Counted from the first letter of the stretch, positions 1-6,780 are shown. The stretch: 7,022 nt of DNA from Tannerella sp. (GCA_031268395.1 JAIRXI010000149.1:1-7022); one strand, 5' to 3'. Numbers and translations: made by a program. Notes: generated by a model not told the origin, from the sequence alone.

Positions 1-2910
1 ACGGCAACGGACAATCATCTCGTCATCAGACTGGCAGAAGACGCAAAAGCCCTGGAAGAAGTCGTCGTCGTCGGATACGGCACACAGATCAAACGCAACG
101 TGGCAACAGCCATTTCCTCCGTCAGTGCGGATAAATTCGTGGATATCCCGGTCGTCAACGCCACGCAGGCGCTGGTCGGCCAGGTATCGGGCATCTACCT
201 GCAACAGCAGACAGGCGCGCCCGGCGAACCGCCCATCATACGCATCCGCGGTAACGGCTCCATCACGAGCAGCAACAGCCCGCTGTACGTGATAGACGGC
301 TATCCCACCAACGACGGCACCCTCTTCAATGCATTAGCTCCCAATGACATTGAGAGTATCGACGTCCTGAAAGATGCGGCATCAGCCGCTATCTACGGCT
401 CGCGCGCCGGTAATGGCGTCATCATCGTAACCACCCGGCGGGGCAAACAGGACAAAGTGGCCTTTAATGTGGACGCCACAGTCGGATTCGAACAAATCAT
501 GCAGAAATATCCGATGATGGATGCCGGACAATATGTGGAAATGGCAAAGGAAGGATGGACATACAATCCGCCCATGATTAATGGAGTACCCCGCCCTGTT
601 CCCGATTTACTGAATCAGCCCGAACGTTGGACGGTGACCGACTGGCAGGATGTCATTTTCCGTACGGCTCCATTTCATAACTATCAAGTCAGTGCGGTTG
701 GCGGGTCTGAAAAAATACAGTTCGCCATTTCCGGTGGAGTTATAGACCAGAAAGGCATACTGGTCAACACCTTTATGAACCGGTATAATTTCAAAGCGGC
801 GATCGACGCTCAGTTACTGCCGAAACTAAGGGTTGGAATAACGGTACAGCCTTCGTATACCGTACGAAGAATACAACAAACCTCAGGCGGCAACACCAGT
901 AACGACGTAAACGGTATTTTGTCGGAAGCGCTGGCACAACCGCCCATCTTACCCGTATGGCGGGACAATGGCGATTACAATGTGATTTTTCAGGATCCCG
1001 AACAGATTTCAATATTCAATGATCAGGTATCCAATCCGTTGAACAAGCTGGATGCCGCCAAAGATTATTTCTATACTTTCCGGCAAACCGGAAGTTCGTA
1101 TCTGGAATTTACCCCTGTCAAGAACCTCAAACTGCGTTCTTCACTAAGCATGGGACTGGTCGCCGACAAGGAAGAATTTTATGTGGAGGCTTTCATGGCG
1201 AAAGGTAACGGTAATACGGGAAACATCTCAACACCGAATCTGGCACAAATCAAAGCCAGAAGAAAAAATACGACAAACATCAATCTGTACTGGTCAAACA
1301 CGATAACGTATGATTTTGCCATTCGCGACGACCACCAGTTTACTGCCCTGCTGGGATACGATTTTGCCAATCAGAATGATTTTTATGTTCAGTTGGAACC
1401 CCGTACGGATGCCGACAATCCGGTTGCCTTCGACAATACGGTCATTAAAAACGTACAGGGCGCCGTGCTTAACAAGGGAAACTCTGAAAGCCGCAAATAC
1501 GTATTTGATGCCATATTTGCCCGTTTGAATTACAGCTATAAGGGTAAATACATCCTGACTACTTCGATTCGCCGCGACCGTTCGAGCCGGTTTGGTCCTA
1601 ACAACCGGGCCGGCATATTTCCATCCATTGCTCTGGCCTGGAATATACTTGACGAAGCGTGGATGCAGAATATTCCGCTCCTGTCGGCGCTGAAACTTCG
1701 TGTAAGCTACGGAGAAACCGGCAACGATCAGTTGGATGGCTACTATCCGTGGCTAACTACAATGACGAGGGAATATTACAATTTCGGCACGACCGATGCC
1801 CGTGTGATCGGTTACAAGCCCGGCGGGTTTTCCAATGAAGACCTGGGCTGGGAGAAAAACAGGCAATACGACCTGGGACTGGAAGTCGGATTATTCAGAA
1901 ACCGTCTGTCGTTGATGTTCGACCTGTATAAACGAAACAGTAATACGATTCTATCACGGTCGTTGCCGACCATCAACGGAAAAGCTTCCAGTGTAATGGA
2001 AAATGTGGGCAATGTAGAGAACAAGGGATTTGAACTTACTGTCAATTCCACGAACATATCCACACGCGACTTTGCTTGGAAAACGGACTTTAACATATCG
2101 GCCAACCGGAATAAAATCGTTGACCTGGGCGGCGCTCCGGCTCTGAGTACTACCGGTGTGATACGCAATTACGTGGGACGTCCGATGGGCGATTTCTATA
2201 TGTATGTGCTTGACGGCACGTTCAACAACCAGTCGGATGTGGACAACTTGCCCAAACTCGGTACTCAGGGAATCGGCGACCTTCGCTTTAAAGACATTTC
2301 AGGGCCTGACGGAGTACCCGACGGCGTAATCAATGCCAACGACCAGGTACGTGTGGGCAATTATCAGCCCGATTTTGTATTCGGACTGGGCAACACCCTG
2401 ATGTATAAATGGTTTGATCTAAGCATACTGCTTGATGCGGCCACGGGCTTCCAAATCTATAATTCATTTGAACTGGCGCTTGGCCTGAGCCGCTGGCTGG
2501 AAAACTCCTCCGCCGGAGCTTTGGACAGATGGCGTTCGGAGGAAGACCCCGGCAGCGGAAGATATCACCGCGCAGGAACAAAAAATCTGTCGTCGGATAT
2601 ATCGGCAAGCACACGCTACCTGTGGGACGGCGATTTCCTGCGGATCCGCAACATTACGCTGGGAGCAACCCTTCCCGCTCAGCTCAGCAAAAGAATCGGC
2701 GTACAGAAAGCGCGCTTGTTCGTCACCGGTCAAAACCTGAAAACGTTCCTGAACTATCCCGGATTCGGCAACCCACAGGCATCCACAAACAATGCGAGCG
2801 GTACTACAAACGGCTCCACAAGTGGAAATTCAGCCACCAGTAACGGACAGGATGCAGGTGCATATCCGTTGGCCAAAAATATTTCAGTCGGTATTAATAT
2901 AACATTCTAA
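1..2910 (+). CDS. SusC-like TonB-dependent outer-membrane transporter (5' end missing)
   Basis: This is the 3' part of a SusC/RagA-family TonB-dependent transporter, a 22-strand outer-membrane barrel that imports oligosaccharides together with its SusD partner. The frame is open from base 1 (969 residues in view), so the true start and signal peptide lie upstream; the GTG at 100 is internal. Visible in order (window codon numbering): the end of the carboxypeptidase-regulatory-like domain, the family signature EEVVVVGYG at 19-27, the plug domain with RIRG, PLYVIDGYP and DVLKDAASAAIYGSRAG over about 60-140, then the long barrel. Near the C-terminus is the typical DFLRIRNITLGATLP stretch, and the protein ends in phenylalanine (INITF) as barrel proteins do. 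A Ser/Thr/Asn/Gly-rich run at 2779-2850 interrupts the region before the last strand. The susD-like gene begins 12 bases after the stop, so the two are probably co-transcribed. The family call is very secure; the glycan is unknown. Confidence 0.97.
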   Translation, partial: TATDNHLVIRLAEDAKALEEVVVVGYGTQIKRNVATAISSVSADKFVDIPVVNATQALVGQVSGIYLQQQTGAPGEPPIIRIRGNGSITSSNSPLYVIDGYPTNDGTLFNALAPNDIESIDVLKDAASAAIYGSRAGNGVIIVTTRRGKQDKVAFNVDATVGFEQIMQKYPMMDAGQYVEMAKEGWTYNPPMINGVPRPVPDLLNQPERWTVTDWQDVIFRTAPFHNYQVSAVGGSEKIQFAISGGVIDQKGILVNTFMNRYNFKAAIDAQLLPKLRVGITVQPSYTVRRIQQTSGGNTSNDVNGILSEALAQPPILPVWRDNGDYNVIFQDPEQISIFNDQVSNPLNKLDAAKDYFYTFRQTGSSYLEFTPVKNLKLRSSLSMGLVADKEEFYVEAFMAKGNGNTGNISTPNLAQIKARRKNTTNINLYWSNTITYDFAIRDDHQFTALLGYDFANQNDFYVQLEPRTDADNPVAFDNTVIKNVQGAVLNKGNSESRKYVFDAIFARLNYSYKGKYILTTSIRRDRSSRFGPNNRAGIFPSIALAWNILDEAWMQNIPLLSALKLRVSYGETGNDQLDGYYPWLTTMTREYYNFGTTDARVIGYKPGGFSNEDLGWEKNRQYDLGLEVGLFRNRLSLMFDLYKRNSNTILSRSLPTINGKASSVMENVGNVENKGFELTVNSTNISTRDFAWKTDFNISANRNKIVDLGGAPALSTTGVIRNYVGRPMGDFYMYVLDGTFNNQSDVDNLPKLGTQGIGDLRFKDISGPDGVPDGVINANDQVRVGNYQPDFVFGLGNTLMYKWFDLSILLDAATGFQIYNSFELALGLSRWLENSSAGALDRWRSEEDPGSGRYHRAGTKNLSSDISASTRYLWDGDFLRIRNITLGATLPAQLSKRIGVQKARLFVTGQNLKTFLNYPGFGNPQASTNNASGTTNGSTSGNSATSNGQDAGAYPLAKNISVGINITF

Positions 2911-2922
2911 ACTACTATTAAT

Positions 2923-4383
2923 ATGAAATCAATCAAAATATTTTCAGCAAGTATCATGATATGTTTTTTCATGATCACTTCATGCAGTGACAGTTTCTTT
3001 GACAAATATCCCAGCGACCAGCCAACGGAAGGCACATTTTTTTCGGGAGCCGACAATGTCAGGATGATACTGAACGACGCCTATTTCACGATGCGTTCCG
3101 TATATCAGTTTTACTATTACGTGGCCGATTTGACGGCAGATGATTCGTATAACAGCAAATTCAACAATTCAAGCGACCACATCACCATCAATGAATCGAA
3201 TGTCACCTCAAGCAACGGCGCCATTAACAGTCTGTGGGCGAACTCCTACAATGTGATTGCCCGGTGCAACATGGTGCTGGAGCAAAGTGAAAATATCCCC
3301 ATAGATGCCACCCTGAAGCAGAATTATCAGAACGAGGCCAGATTTATTCGATCTCTGATATATTTCAATCTGGTACGCATCTTTGGCGACGTGCCACTGG
3401 TGTTGAAAGATATCAAAACAAGCGAGGAAGCCTTTTCGTACAGTCGGGAACCGCTGGAGAATGTGTATGCACAGATTCTGGAAGATCTGACAGCAGCCAA
3501 ATCACTTCCCGCCTCTTACGCCAGAAACGAAGACAAGGGACGTGCCACCTCCTGGGCGGCCAAATCCCTGCTCGCAAAAGTACATCTTACGCGGAAAAAT
3601 TACACGGCGGCCAAAGCTGAACTGGAAGATATCGTCAACAATTCCCCCCACATACTGCTCGACAGTTATGCAGACATCTTTGCCGCAGACAATCCCAACA
3701 ACAGCGAAGTAATTTTTGCCATCCAGTATGCGCGCGGATTCGATCCCTCTATGGGTAATCCGCTGGTGACAGGATGTTTCCCCAATGAAACGATCGGACA
3801 GAATTTCGGAAGCGGCATTATGGCCACCGGTACGGGCACATTTCTGATGACGGAGGAACTGGACGCACTGTACGTCGCGGCGGACACACGGCGAAGCATG
3901 ATTTACCGGCTGGATGGAAATCGGCGAAGTTACATTTTCACGCTGAAGTATTACGATACAGGTATGACTACCAAAATCGATTCAGGCTGTGACTGGATTG
4001 TTCTGCGTTTTGCCGACGTACTGCTGATGTATGCCGAAGTATTAAATGAACTGGGCGATGCCAACGCATCGGCTTATGTGGATCGGGTACGTGCAAGGGC
4101 AGGTCTGGAAACTTCCACGCCCATAGAAACCAATCAGGCCGGAATGAGGCTGGTTATTGAGCAGGAACGTCGTCTGGAACTGTTCTGCGAAGGTCACCGC
4201 TGGTTTGATCTGGTACGTACGGACAGGGCTATCCCGATAATGAATGTTCATTTCAAAAGCGGCGCCTCAAATGAAGAAATCGGCGAAAACTGTTCTATCG
4301 AAGAATATGAACTGATATTCCCTATTCCAAACAATCAGGTACTTTTGAATCCCGACAAAATCAAACAGAATCCGGGATATTGA
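2923..4383 (+). CDS. SusD-like surface glycan-binding lipoprotein
   Basis: SusD/RagB-family lipoprotein, 486 residues, a usual length for the family. It sits on the outer face of the outer membrane as a lid over the SusC barrel and binds the oligosaccharide to be imported. The N-terminus is a lipoprotein signal peptide (charged start, hydrophobic 4-18) with lipobox ITSC, placing the lipidated cysteine at residue 21. Helical TPR-like signatures follow: EARFIRSLIYFNLVRIFGDV at 138-157 and SWAAKSLLAKVHL at 210-222. The C-terminal SusD domain shows DWIVLRFADVLLMYAEVLNE (357-376), EQERRLELFCEGHRWFDLVR (413-432) and FPIPNNQVLLNP (466-477), ending in QNPGY. The start is the ATG just before the signal peptide. 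No Shine-Dalgarno sequence is visible, as is common in Bacteroidota. It is translated 12 bases after the SusC-like gene and presumably forms a SusCD complex with it. SusD binding residues vary, so the ligand cannot be read from the sequence. Confidence 0.97.
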   Translation: MKSIKIFSASIMICFFMITSCSDSFFDKYPSDQPTEGTFFSGADNVRMILNDAYFTMRSVYQFYYYVADLTADDSYNSKFNNSSDHITINESNVTSSNGAINSLWANSYNVIARCNMVLEQSENIPIDATLKQNYQNEARFIRSLIYFNLVRIFGDVPLVLKDIKTSEEAFSYSREPLENVYAQILEDLTAAKSLPASYARNEDKGRATSWAAKSLLAKVHLTRKNYTAAKAELEDIVNNSPHILLDSYADIFAADNPNNSEVIFAIQYARGFDPSMGNPLVTGCFPNETIGQNFGSGIMATGTGTFLMTEELDALYVAADTRRSMIYRLDGNRRSYIFTLKYYDTGMTTKIDSGCDWIVLRFADVLLMYAEVLNELGDANASAYVDRVRARAGLETSTPIETNQAGMRLVIEQERRLELFCEGHRWFDLVRTDRAIPIMNVHFKSGASNEEIGENCSIEEYELIFPIPNNQVLLNPDKIKQNPGY

Positions 4384-4386
4384 ACC

Positions 4387-4431
4387 CGTTTTCCGGCGGG
4401 GAGACTGTCAGCGTCTTCCCGTCCGGAAACG
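4387..4431 (+). terminator. stem-loop between the SusD and esterase genes, possible terminator or attenuator
   Basis: A long imperfect hairpin starts four bases after the SusD stop codon. The inner stem pairs 4397-4405 with 4413-4421 (nine pairs, one a G-T wobble) around a seven-base loop. The outer stem pairs 4387-4396 with 4423-4431, with one bulged T on each side (4389 and 4422). Only a short T-rich stretch (tcaatttt) follows, so it could be a partial terminator, an RNA-processing or stability element, or a full terminator. No good TAnnTTTG promoter is visible between it and the esterase at 4528, which favours partial readthrough. Confidence 0.5.
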
Positions 4432-4527
4432 TCAATTTTGCACAGCACAGCTATAATAAGGAAAACGGCAGGGGGAAGACCGGGGAAAGACAAAACAGGC
4501 ATAACATGACATTTTAATAGATTTATT

Positions 4528-5838
4528 ATGAAAACAAAAAAACGTTTTTTGATTTGGGGGGCAGTATGGTTGCTGTCCGTTGTATCCGTTGCCGCGCAGC
4601 AGCAGGAAAGGTATGTTAAGGTAAACATTGCGCCCGACCATGGCGACTGGCTGTACAGGCCGGGAGAAAAGGTGAAATTTGACGTGCAGGTCACTAAAAA
4701 CGACGTGCCGCTCCGGGACGTGCGAATCCGTTATGAAATCAGTCCGGACATGATGCCGCCGGTGAAACGGGACAGTCTCGTCCTGAAGAACGGCACGCTT
4801 ACCATCGACGGCGGCACGATGAAGGAAGCCGGATTCCTGCGCTGCCGCGTGTGGGCCGAATATCTCGACAGGACTTACGACGGCATGGCGACGGCCGGCT
4901 TCTCACCGACCGAGATCCAGCCTGTGGCAACCCTGCCGGCCGATTTCGTCTCATTCTGGAAGAAAGGCAAGGAGGAACTGGCCCGAATCCCGCTCAACGC
5001 CCGGCGGACGCTCGTCCCGGAACGCTGCACGGACAAGGTCGACGTCTATCACGTAGGCCTCTGGAACTACGGGAACGCACGGCTCTACGGCATGCTCTGC
5101 GTTCCGAAAGCGCCGGGCAAATATCCGGCCGTACTGGGCGTGCCGGGCGCCGGCATCCGCCCCTACCAGGGTGACATCGCCAATGCCGAACGGGGCGTCA
5201 TCACGTTTGAAATCGGCATCCACGGCATCCCGGTCAACATGGAGGGCAGCGTATACATCGACCTTATGCGCCATGCAGTGAGCAATTACTGGAACGTTAA
5301 TCTCGACGACAAGGATCGCTATTATTACAAACGCGTCTATCTCGGATGCGTTCGCGCGGTGGACTACATCTTCAGCCTGCCGGAATTTGACGGCAGCAAC
5401 CTCGTCGTCTCCGGCGGAAGCCAGGGCGGCGCGCTGGCCATTGTGACCGCCGGGCTTGACAGCCGCGTCAAAGGACTCGTCTCCTTCTTCCCCGCCCTGT
5501 GCGACATTACCGGCTACCTGAACGGACGCGCCGGCGGATGGCCGCACATGTTCAACGAAGCCGGCAGCGAGTTCAACCGTACGCCGCGCAAGCTGGAAAC
5601 GGCCGGATACTACGATGTCGTCAATTTTGCACGGCAGGTGACCGTCCCCGGCTTCTATTCCTGGGGCTACAACGACATGACCTGTCCACCCACCACCACG
5701 TTTGCCGCCTACAACTCCGTCACAGCCCCCAAAACACTGCTCGTGGCCGAAGAAACCGGTCACTGGCGCTATCCCGAACAGGTGGAAGCCTCCTGGCTGT
5801 GGATCATGAAGCAGTTAAATTTGCCGATGGTAAAGTGA
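4528..5838 (+). CDS. secreted AXE1/CE7-type carbohydrate esterase (acetylxylan esterase family)
   Basis: Probable alpha/beta-hydrolase esterase of the acetyl xylan esterase/cephalosporin deacetylase family, 436 residues. Residues 1-23 form a Sec signal peptide (KTKKR, hydrophobic core, likely cleavage after VAA), so the enzyme is probably periplasmic or exported further. Residues 27-130 look like a beta-sandwich (Ig-like) N-terminal domain, and the catalytic domain spans about 135-436. The nucleophile motif is SGGSQGG with Ser298. The acid is Asp383 in YNDMTCPPTTTFAAYN, which closely resembles the CE7 consensus around the catalytic Asp. The base is His412 in ETGHW. Two CE7 signatures deviate: the place of the RGQ motif is taken by FEIGIHGIP (228-235), and His412 is followed by Trp, not Glu. 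It lies 144 bases after the SusD gene on the same strand, which suggests deacylation of the imported glycan. The start is the ATG before the signal peptide. The gene is visibly GC-richer than its neighbours. The exact substrate, xylan or another acylated glycan, is not determined. Confidence 0.88.
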   Translation: MKTKKRFLIWGAVWLLSVVSVAAQQQERYVKVNIAPDHGDWLYRPGEKVKFDVQVTKNDVPLRDVRIRYEISPDMMPPVKRDSLVLKNGTLTIDGGTMKEAGFLRCRVWAEYLDRTYDGMATAGFSPTEIQPVATLPADFVSFWKKGKEELARIPLNARRTLVPERCTDKVDVYHVGLWNYGNARLYGMLCVPKAPGKYPAVLGVPGAGIRPYQGDIANAERGVITFEIGIHGIPVNMEGSVYIDLMRHAVSNYWNVNLDDKDRYYYKRVYLGCVRAVDYIFSLPEFDGSNLVVSGGSQGGALAIVTAGLDSRVKGLVSFFPALCDITGYLNGRAGGWPHMFNEAGSEFNRTPRKLETAGYYDVVNFARQVTVPGFYSWGYNDMTCPPTTTFAAYNSVTAPKTLLVAEETGHWRYPEQVEASWLWIMKQLNLPMVK

Positions 5839-5925
5839 CCGCGAATCTCAAATCGGGAAGGTAAGTGCGGAATACTAAACAGTTTTAACCTGAGTTCGAC
5901 CTGATAATTACAATAAATATCTGAA

Positions 5926-5954
5926 GTAGGGGCGGGTTTGAAACCCGCCCCTAC
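5926..5954. repeat. perfect 29-base GC-rich palindrome (REP-like), possible esterase terminator
   Basis: Fourteen bases (gtaggggcgggttt) are followed by one central G and their exact reverse complement. As RNA this would form a very stable hairpin 87 bases after the esterase stop, so it could terminate or protect that transcript, although no T-run follows. A near-identical copy sits at 6561-6589 with one G-T wobble. From memory, this kind of gggcgggtttcaaacccgccc palindrome is a widespread intergenic repeat in several phyla; I cannot check the copy number here. Confidence 0.85.
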
Positions 5955-6020
5955 CTGCCCGGAGGGCATTCATATCAATAGAAAACGTCACGGTATACCT
6001 CCTTTTCCCCCGTCAGGGGA
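5926..6020 (+). repeat. left arm of a large inverted repeat
   Basis: Bases 5926-5999 match the reverse complement of 6516-6589 at 72 of 74 positions without gaps (differences at 5929 and 5955). Weaker similarity with small indels continues to about 6020. The arm contains a perfect 29-base palindrome (5926-5954), a small hairpin tgcccggagggca (5956-5968), the box atcaatagaaaac (5974-5986), the palindrome ggtatacc (5992-5999), and a tcccc/gggga hairpin (6006-6020). It starts 87 bases after the esterase stop. Confidence 0.9.
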
Positions 6021-6090
6021 TACACAATGGAACGGATGAAACCTGTACGGTGTTTTGATGTGGAGAGGCAAAATTGTTTTCTATTGATTT

Positions 6091-6214
6091 GAGGCTGTCT
6101 TAAAAGCCAAATCCCGCCGTCACCAGCGAGGAGGAACGACGAAGCAATCGCCGATACACGCAGTGATTGCTTCGTTCCTCGCTGGTGACGAATCGGGACT
6201 TTTGAGACAGCCTC
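6091..6214. mobile_element. 124-base near-palindromic element, MITE-like
   Basis: The ends are 16-base inverted repeats: gaggctgtcttaaaag at 6091-6106 and its complement at 6199-6214, with one wobble pair. Inside, tcccg (6112-6116) pairs with 6194-6198, and cgtcaccagcgagg (6118-6131) pairs perfectly with 6177-6190. Then aacga plus agcaatc on the left pair with 6164-6176. The left arm carries two extra trinucleotides (agg at 6132-6134 and cga at 6140-6142), both tandem duplications of adjacent bases. The loop is 6150-6163. The ggctgtctcaaaa-type ends resemble termini I associate with some insertion-sequence families, and the inner core resembles known REP elements with gaacgaagcaatc. It encodes nothing and shows no clear target duplication. 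Confidence 0.6.
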
Positions 6215-6291
6215 GCAATGATTGGCGATTAATGGTTAGTAACGTGAAATAGATAATATATAATGGTTATAAGCAAATGGAAGTACGCGAG

Positions 6292-6309
6292 TTGTCCCGC
6301 CGGGGACAA
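6292..6309. repeat. perfect 7-bp hairpin module, inverted orientation
   Basis: ttgtccc and gggacaa enclose a four-base loop gccg. Read on the minus strand, this segment and its flank (6292-6324) match the module seen at 6477-6506: ttctacc, then acat, then tgtcccc and the complementary arm. It is therefore an inverted member of the same hairpin family. Confidence 0.7.
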
Positions 6310-6346
6310 AATGTTGGTAGAAAAATGGACCGCAACCAATTTTCCG

Positions 6347-6400
6347 CGTGCCGTCAGGTACGCTATGTGACTATCACCACATTCCGTACCTGACGGCACG
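6347..6400. repeat. 54-base hairpin with perfect 16-bp stem
   Basis: cgtgccgtcaggtacg (6347-6362) is the exact reverse complement of 6385-6400. Within the 22-base loop, atgtg (6365-6369) pairs with cacat (6378-6382), separated from the main stem by a 2x2 internal loop, which gives about 21 base pairs in total. The right arm is the first of the spaced modules at 6379-6560. Confidence 0.8.
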
Positions 6401-6560
6401 GGGTTGGAGAGGCCTCCGGCGTTTTCTACCGACATTCCGTCCCTGACGGGACGGAGCTTAAACGTCGCCGAAAATTCTTCTACCGACATATTGTCCCCGA
6501 CGGGGAAAAAGGGAGGGTATACCGTGACGTTTTCTATTGATATGAATGCCCTCCGGGCAT
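6379..6560 (+). repeat. array of hairpin modules with about 53-54-base spacing
   Basis: Related units begin at 6379 (acattccgtacctgacgg), 6432 (acattccgtccctgacgg) and 6486 (acatattgtccccgacgg), 53 and 54 bases apart. Each is followed at its end by a linker of the form ttctaccgacat or ttctattgatat. A fourth, more divergent unit follows the linker at 6530-6543, with hairpin atgccc/gggcat (6546-6560). Hairpins at 6437-6454 (7 bp, loop tgac) and 6494-6506 (5 bp) are perfect. Spacers between cores are not conserved in sequence. Units 3 and 4 also form the start of the right arm of the large inverted repeat. Confidence 0.7.
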
Positions 6561-6589
6561 GTAGGGGCGGGTTTCAAACCCGCCCTTAC
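6494..6589 (-). repeat. right arm of the large inverted repeat
   Basis: This is the reverse-complement partner of 5926-6020, with 72 of 74 identical positions over 6516-6589 and weaker similarity over 6494-6515. It ends with the second copy of the 29-base palindrome (6561-6589), in which one outer pair is a wobble because cccttac replaces cccctac. Sequence directly outside the two arms is not similar enough to call a target-site duplication. Confidence 0.9.
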
Positions 6590-6636
6590 ATATGCGAGAC
6601 ATATAGTTTGCGGAATTGCGCGGGATGTGCCGTCAC

Positions 6637-6708
6637 TGCGTTCGCAAACACAGGATGACGGAGCGAGTATTGCGTTCGCAAATGACGATAAAAGGCAATT
6701 TTTGCGAA
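6637..6708. repeat. tgcgttcgcaaa direct repeats and an inverted partner
   Basis: tgcgttcgcaaa occurs at 6637-6648 and again, identically, at 6671-6682. The second copy's ttcgcaaa (6675-6682) is matched in reverse by tttgcgaa at 6701-6708, giving an 8-bp stem with an 18-base loop. Adjacent gatgacg and aatgacg motifs suggest remnants of a REP-type element. The region lies just upstream of the operator-like repeats, so a regulatory role is also possible. Confidence 0.45.
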
Positions 6709-6717
6709 AAATATAAT

Positions 6718-6755
6718 ATTATGTCGATATTGTGCTAAATTTTGTCGATATTGTG
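6718..6755 (+). promoter_or_regulatory. two 17-base direct repeats spaced 21 bases, operator-like
   Basis: attatgtcgatattgtg (6718-6734) and atttgtcgatattgtg with the same register (6739-6755) differ at one of 17 positions, and tgtcgatattgtg is identical in both. The 21-base spacing is two helical turns, so a dimeric regulator could bind both on one DNA face. The downstream repeat ends 25 bases before the TAnnTTTG element, where an activator would contact polymerase. The regulator is not in the window; a hybrid two-component system or similar activator is only a guess. Confidence 0.55.
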
Positions 6756-6780
6756 TAATAATATATTGTAACAAGTATAT

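Noticed and set aside
100..102. GTG as the start codon of the SusC-like gene
   Set aside because: The frame is open back to base 1, and the upstream codons encode the conserved EEVVVVGYG signature, so the gene starts before the window.
4436..4457. Promoter for the esterase (ttttgc and tataat)
   Set aside because: The spacing is only 10 bases and the Bacteroidota -7 element TAnnTTTG is absent.
4951..5763. 270-codon open frame on the minus strand inside the esterase gene
   Set aside because: It is antisense to a well-supported gene in GC-rich sequence, where stop codons are rare, and its translation has no family features.
6229..6489. 86-codon minus-strand open frame
   Set aside because: It is made largely of the palindromic modules and shows no protein family feature.
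6379..6560. CRISPR array
   Set aside because: The units are only partly similar, number three or four, are themselves hairpins with linkers, and lack uniform repeats and any cas gene.
5921..6599. Target-site duplication around the 664-base block
   Set aside because: The flanks atatctga and atatgcga are only loosely similar and are not placed symmetrically against the arms.
6404..6658. 84-codon plus-strand open frame in the repeat region
   Set aside because: It reads across hairpin modules and the 29-base palindrome. Its repeated STDIPSLTG/STDILSPTG peptides come from the DNA repeat itself.
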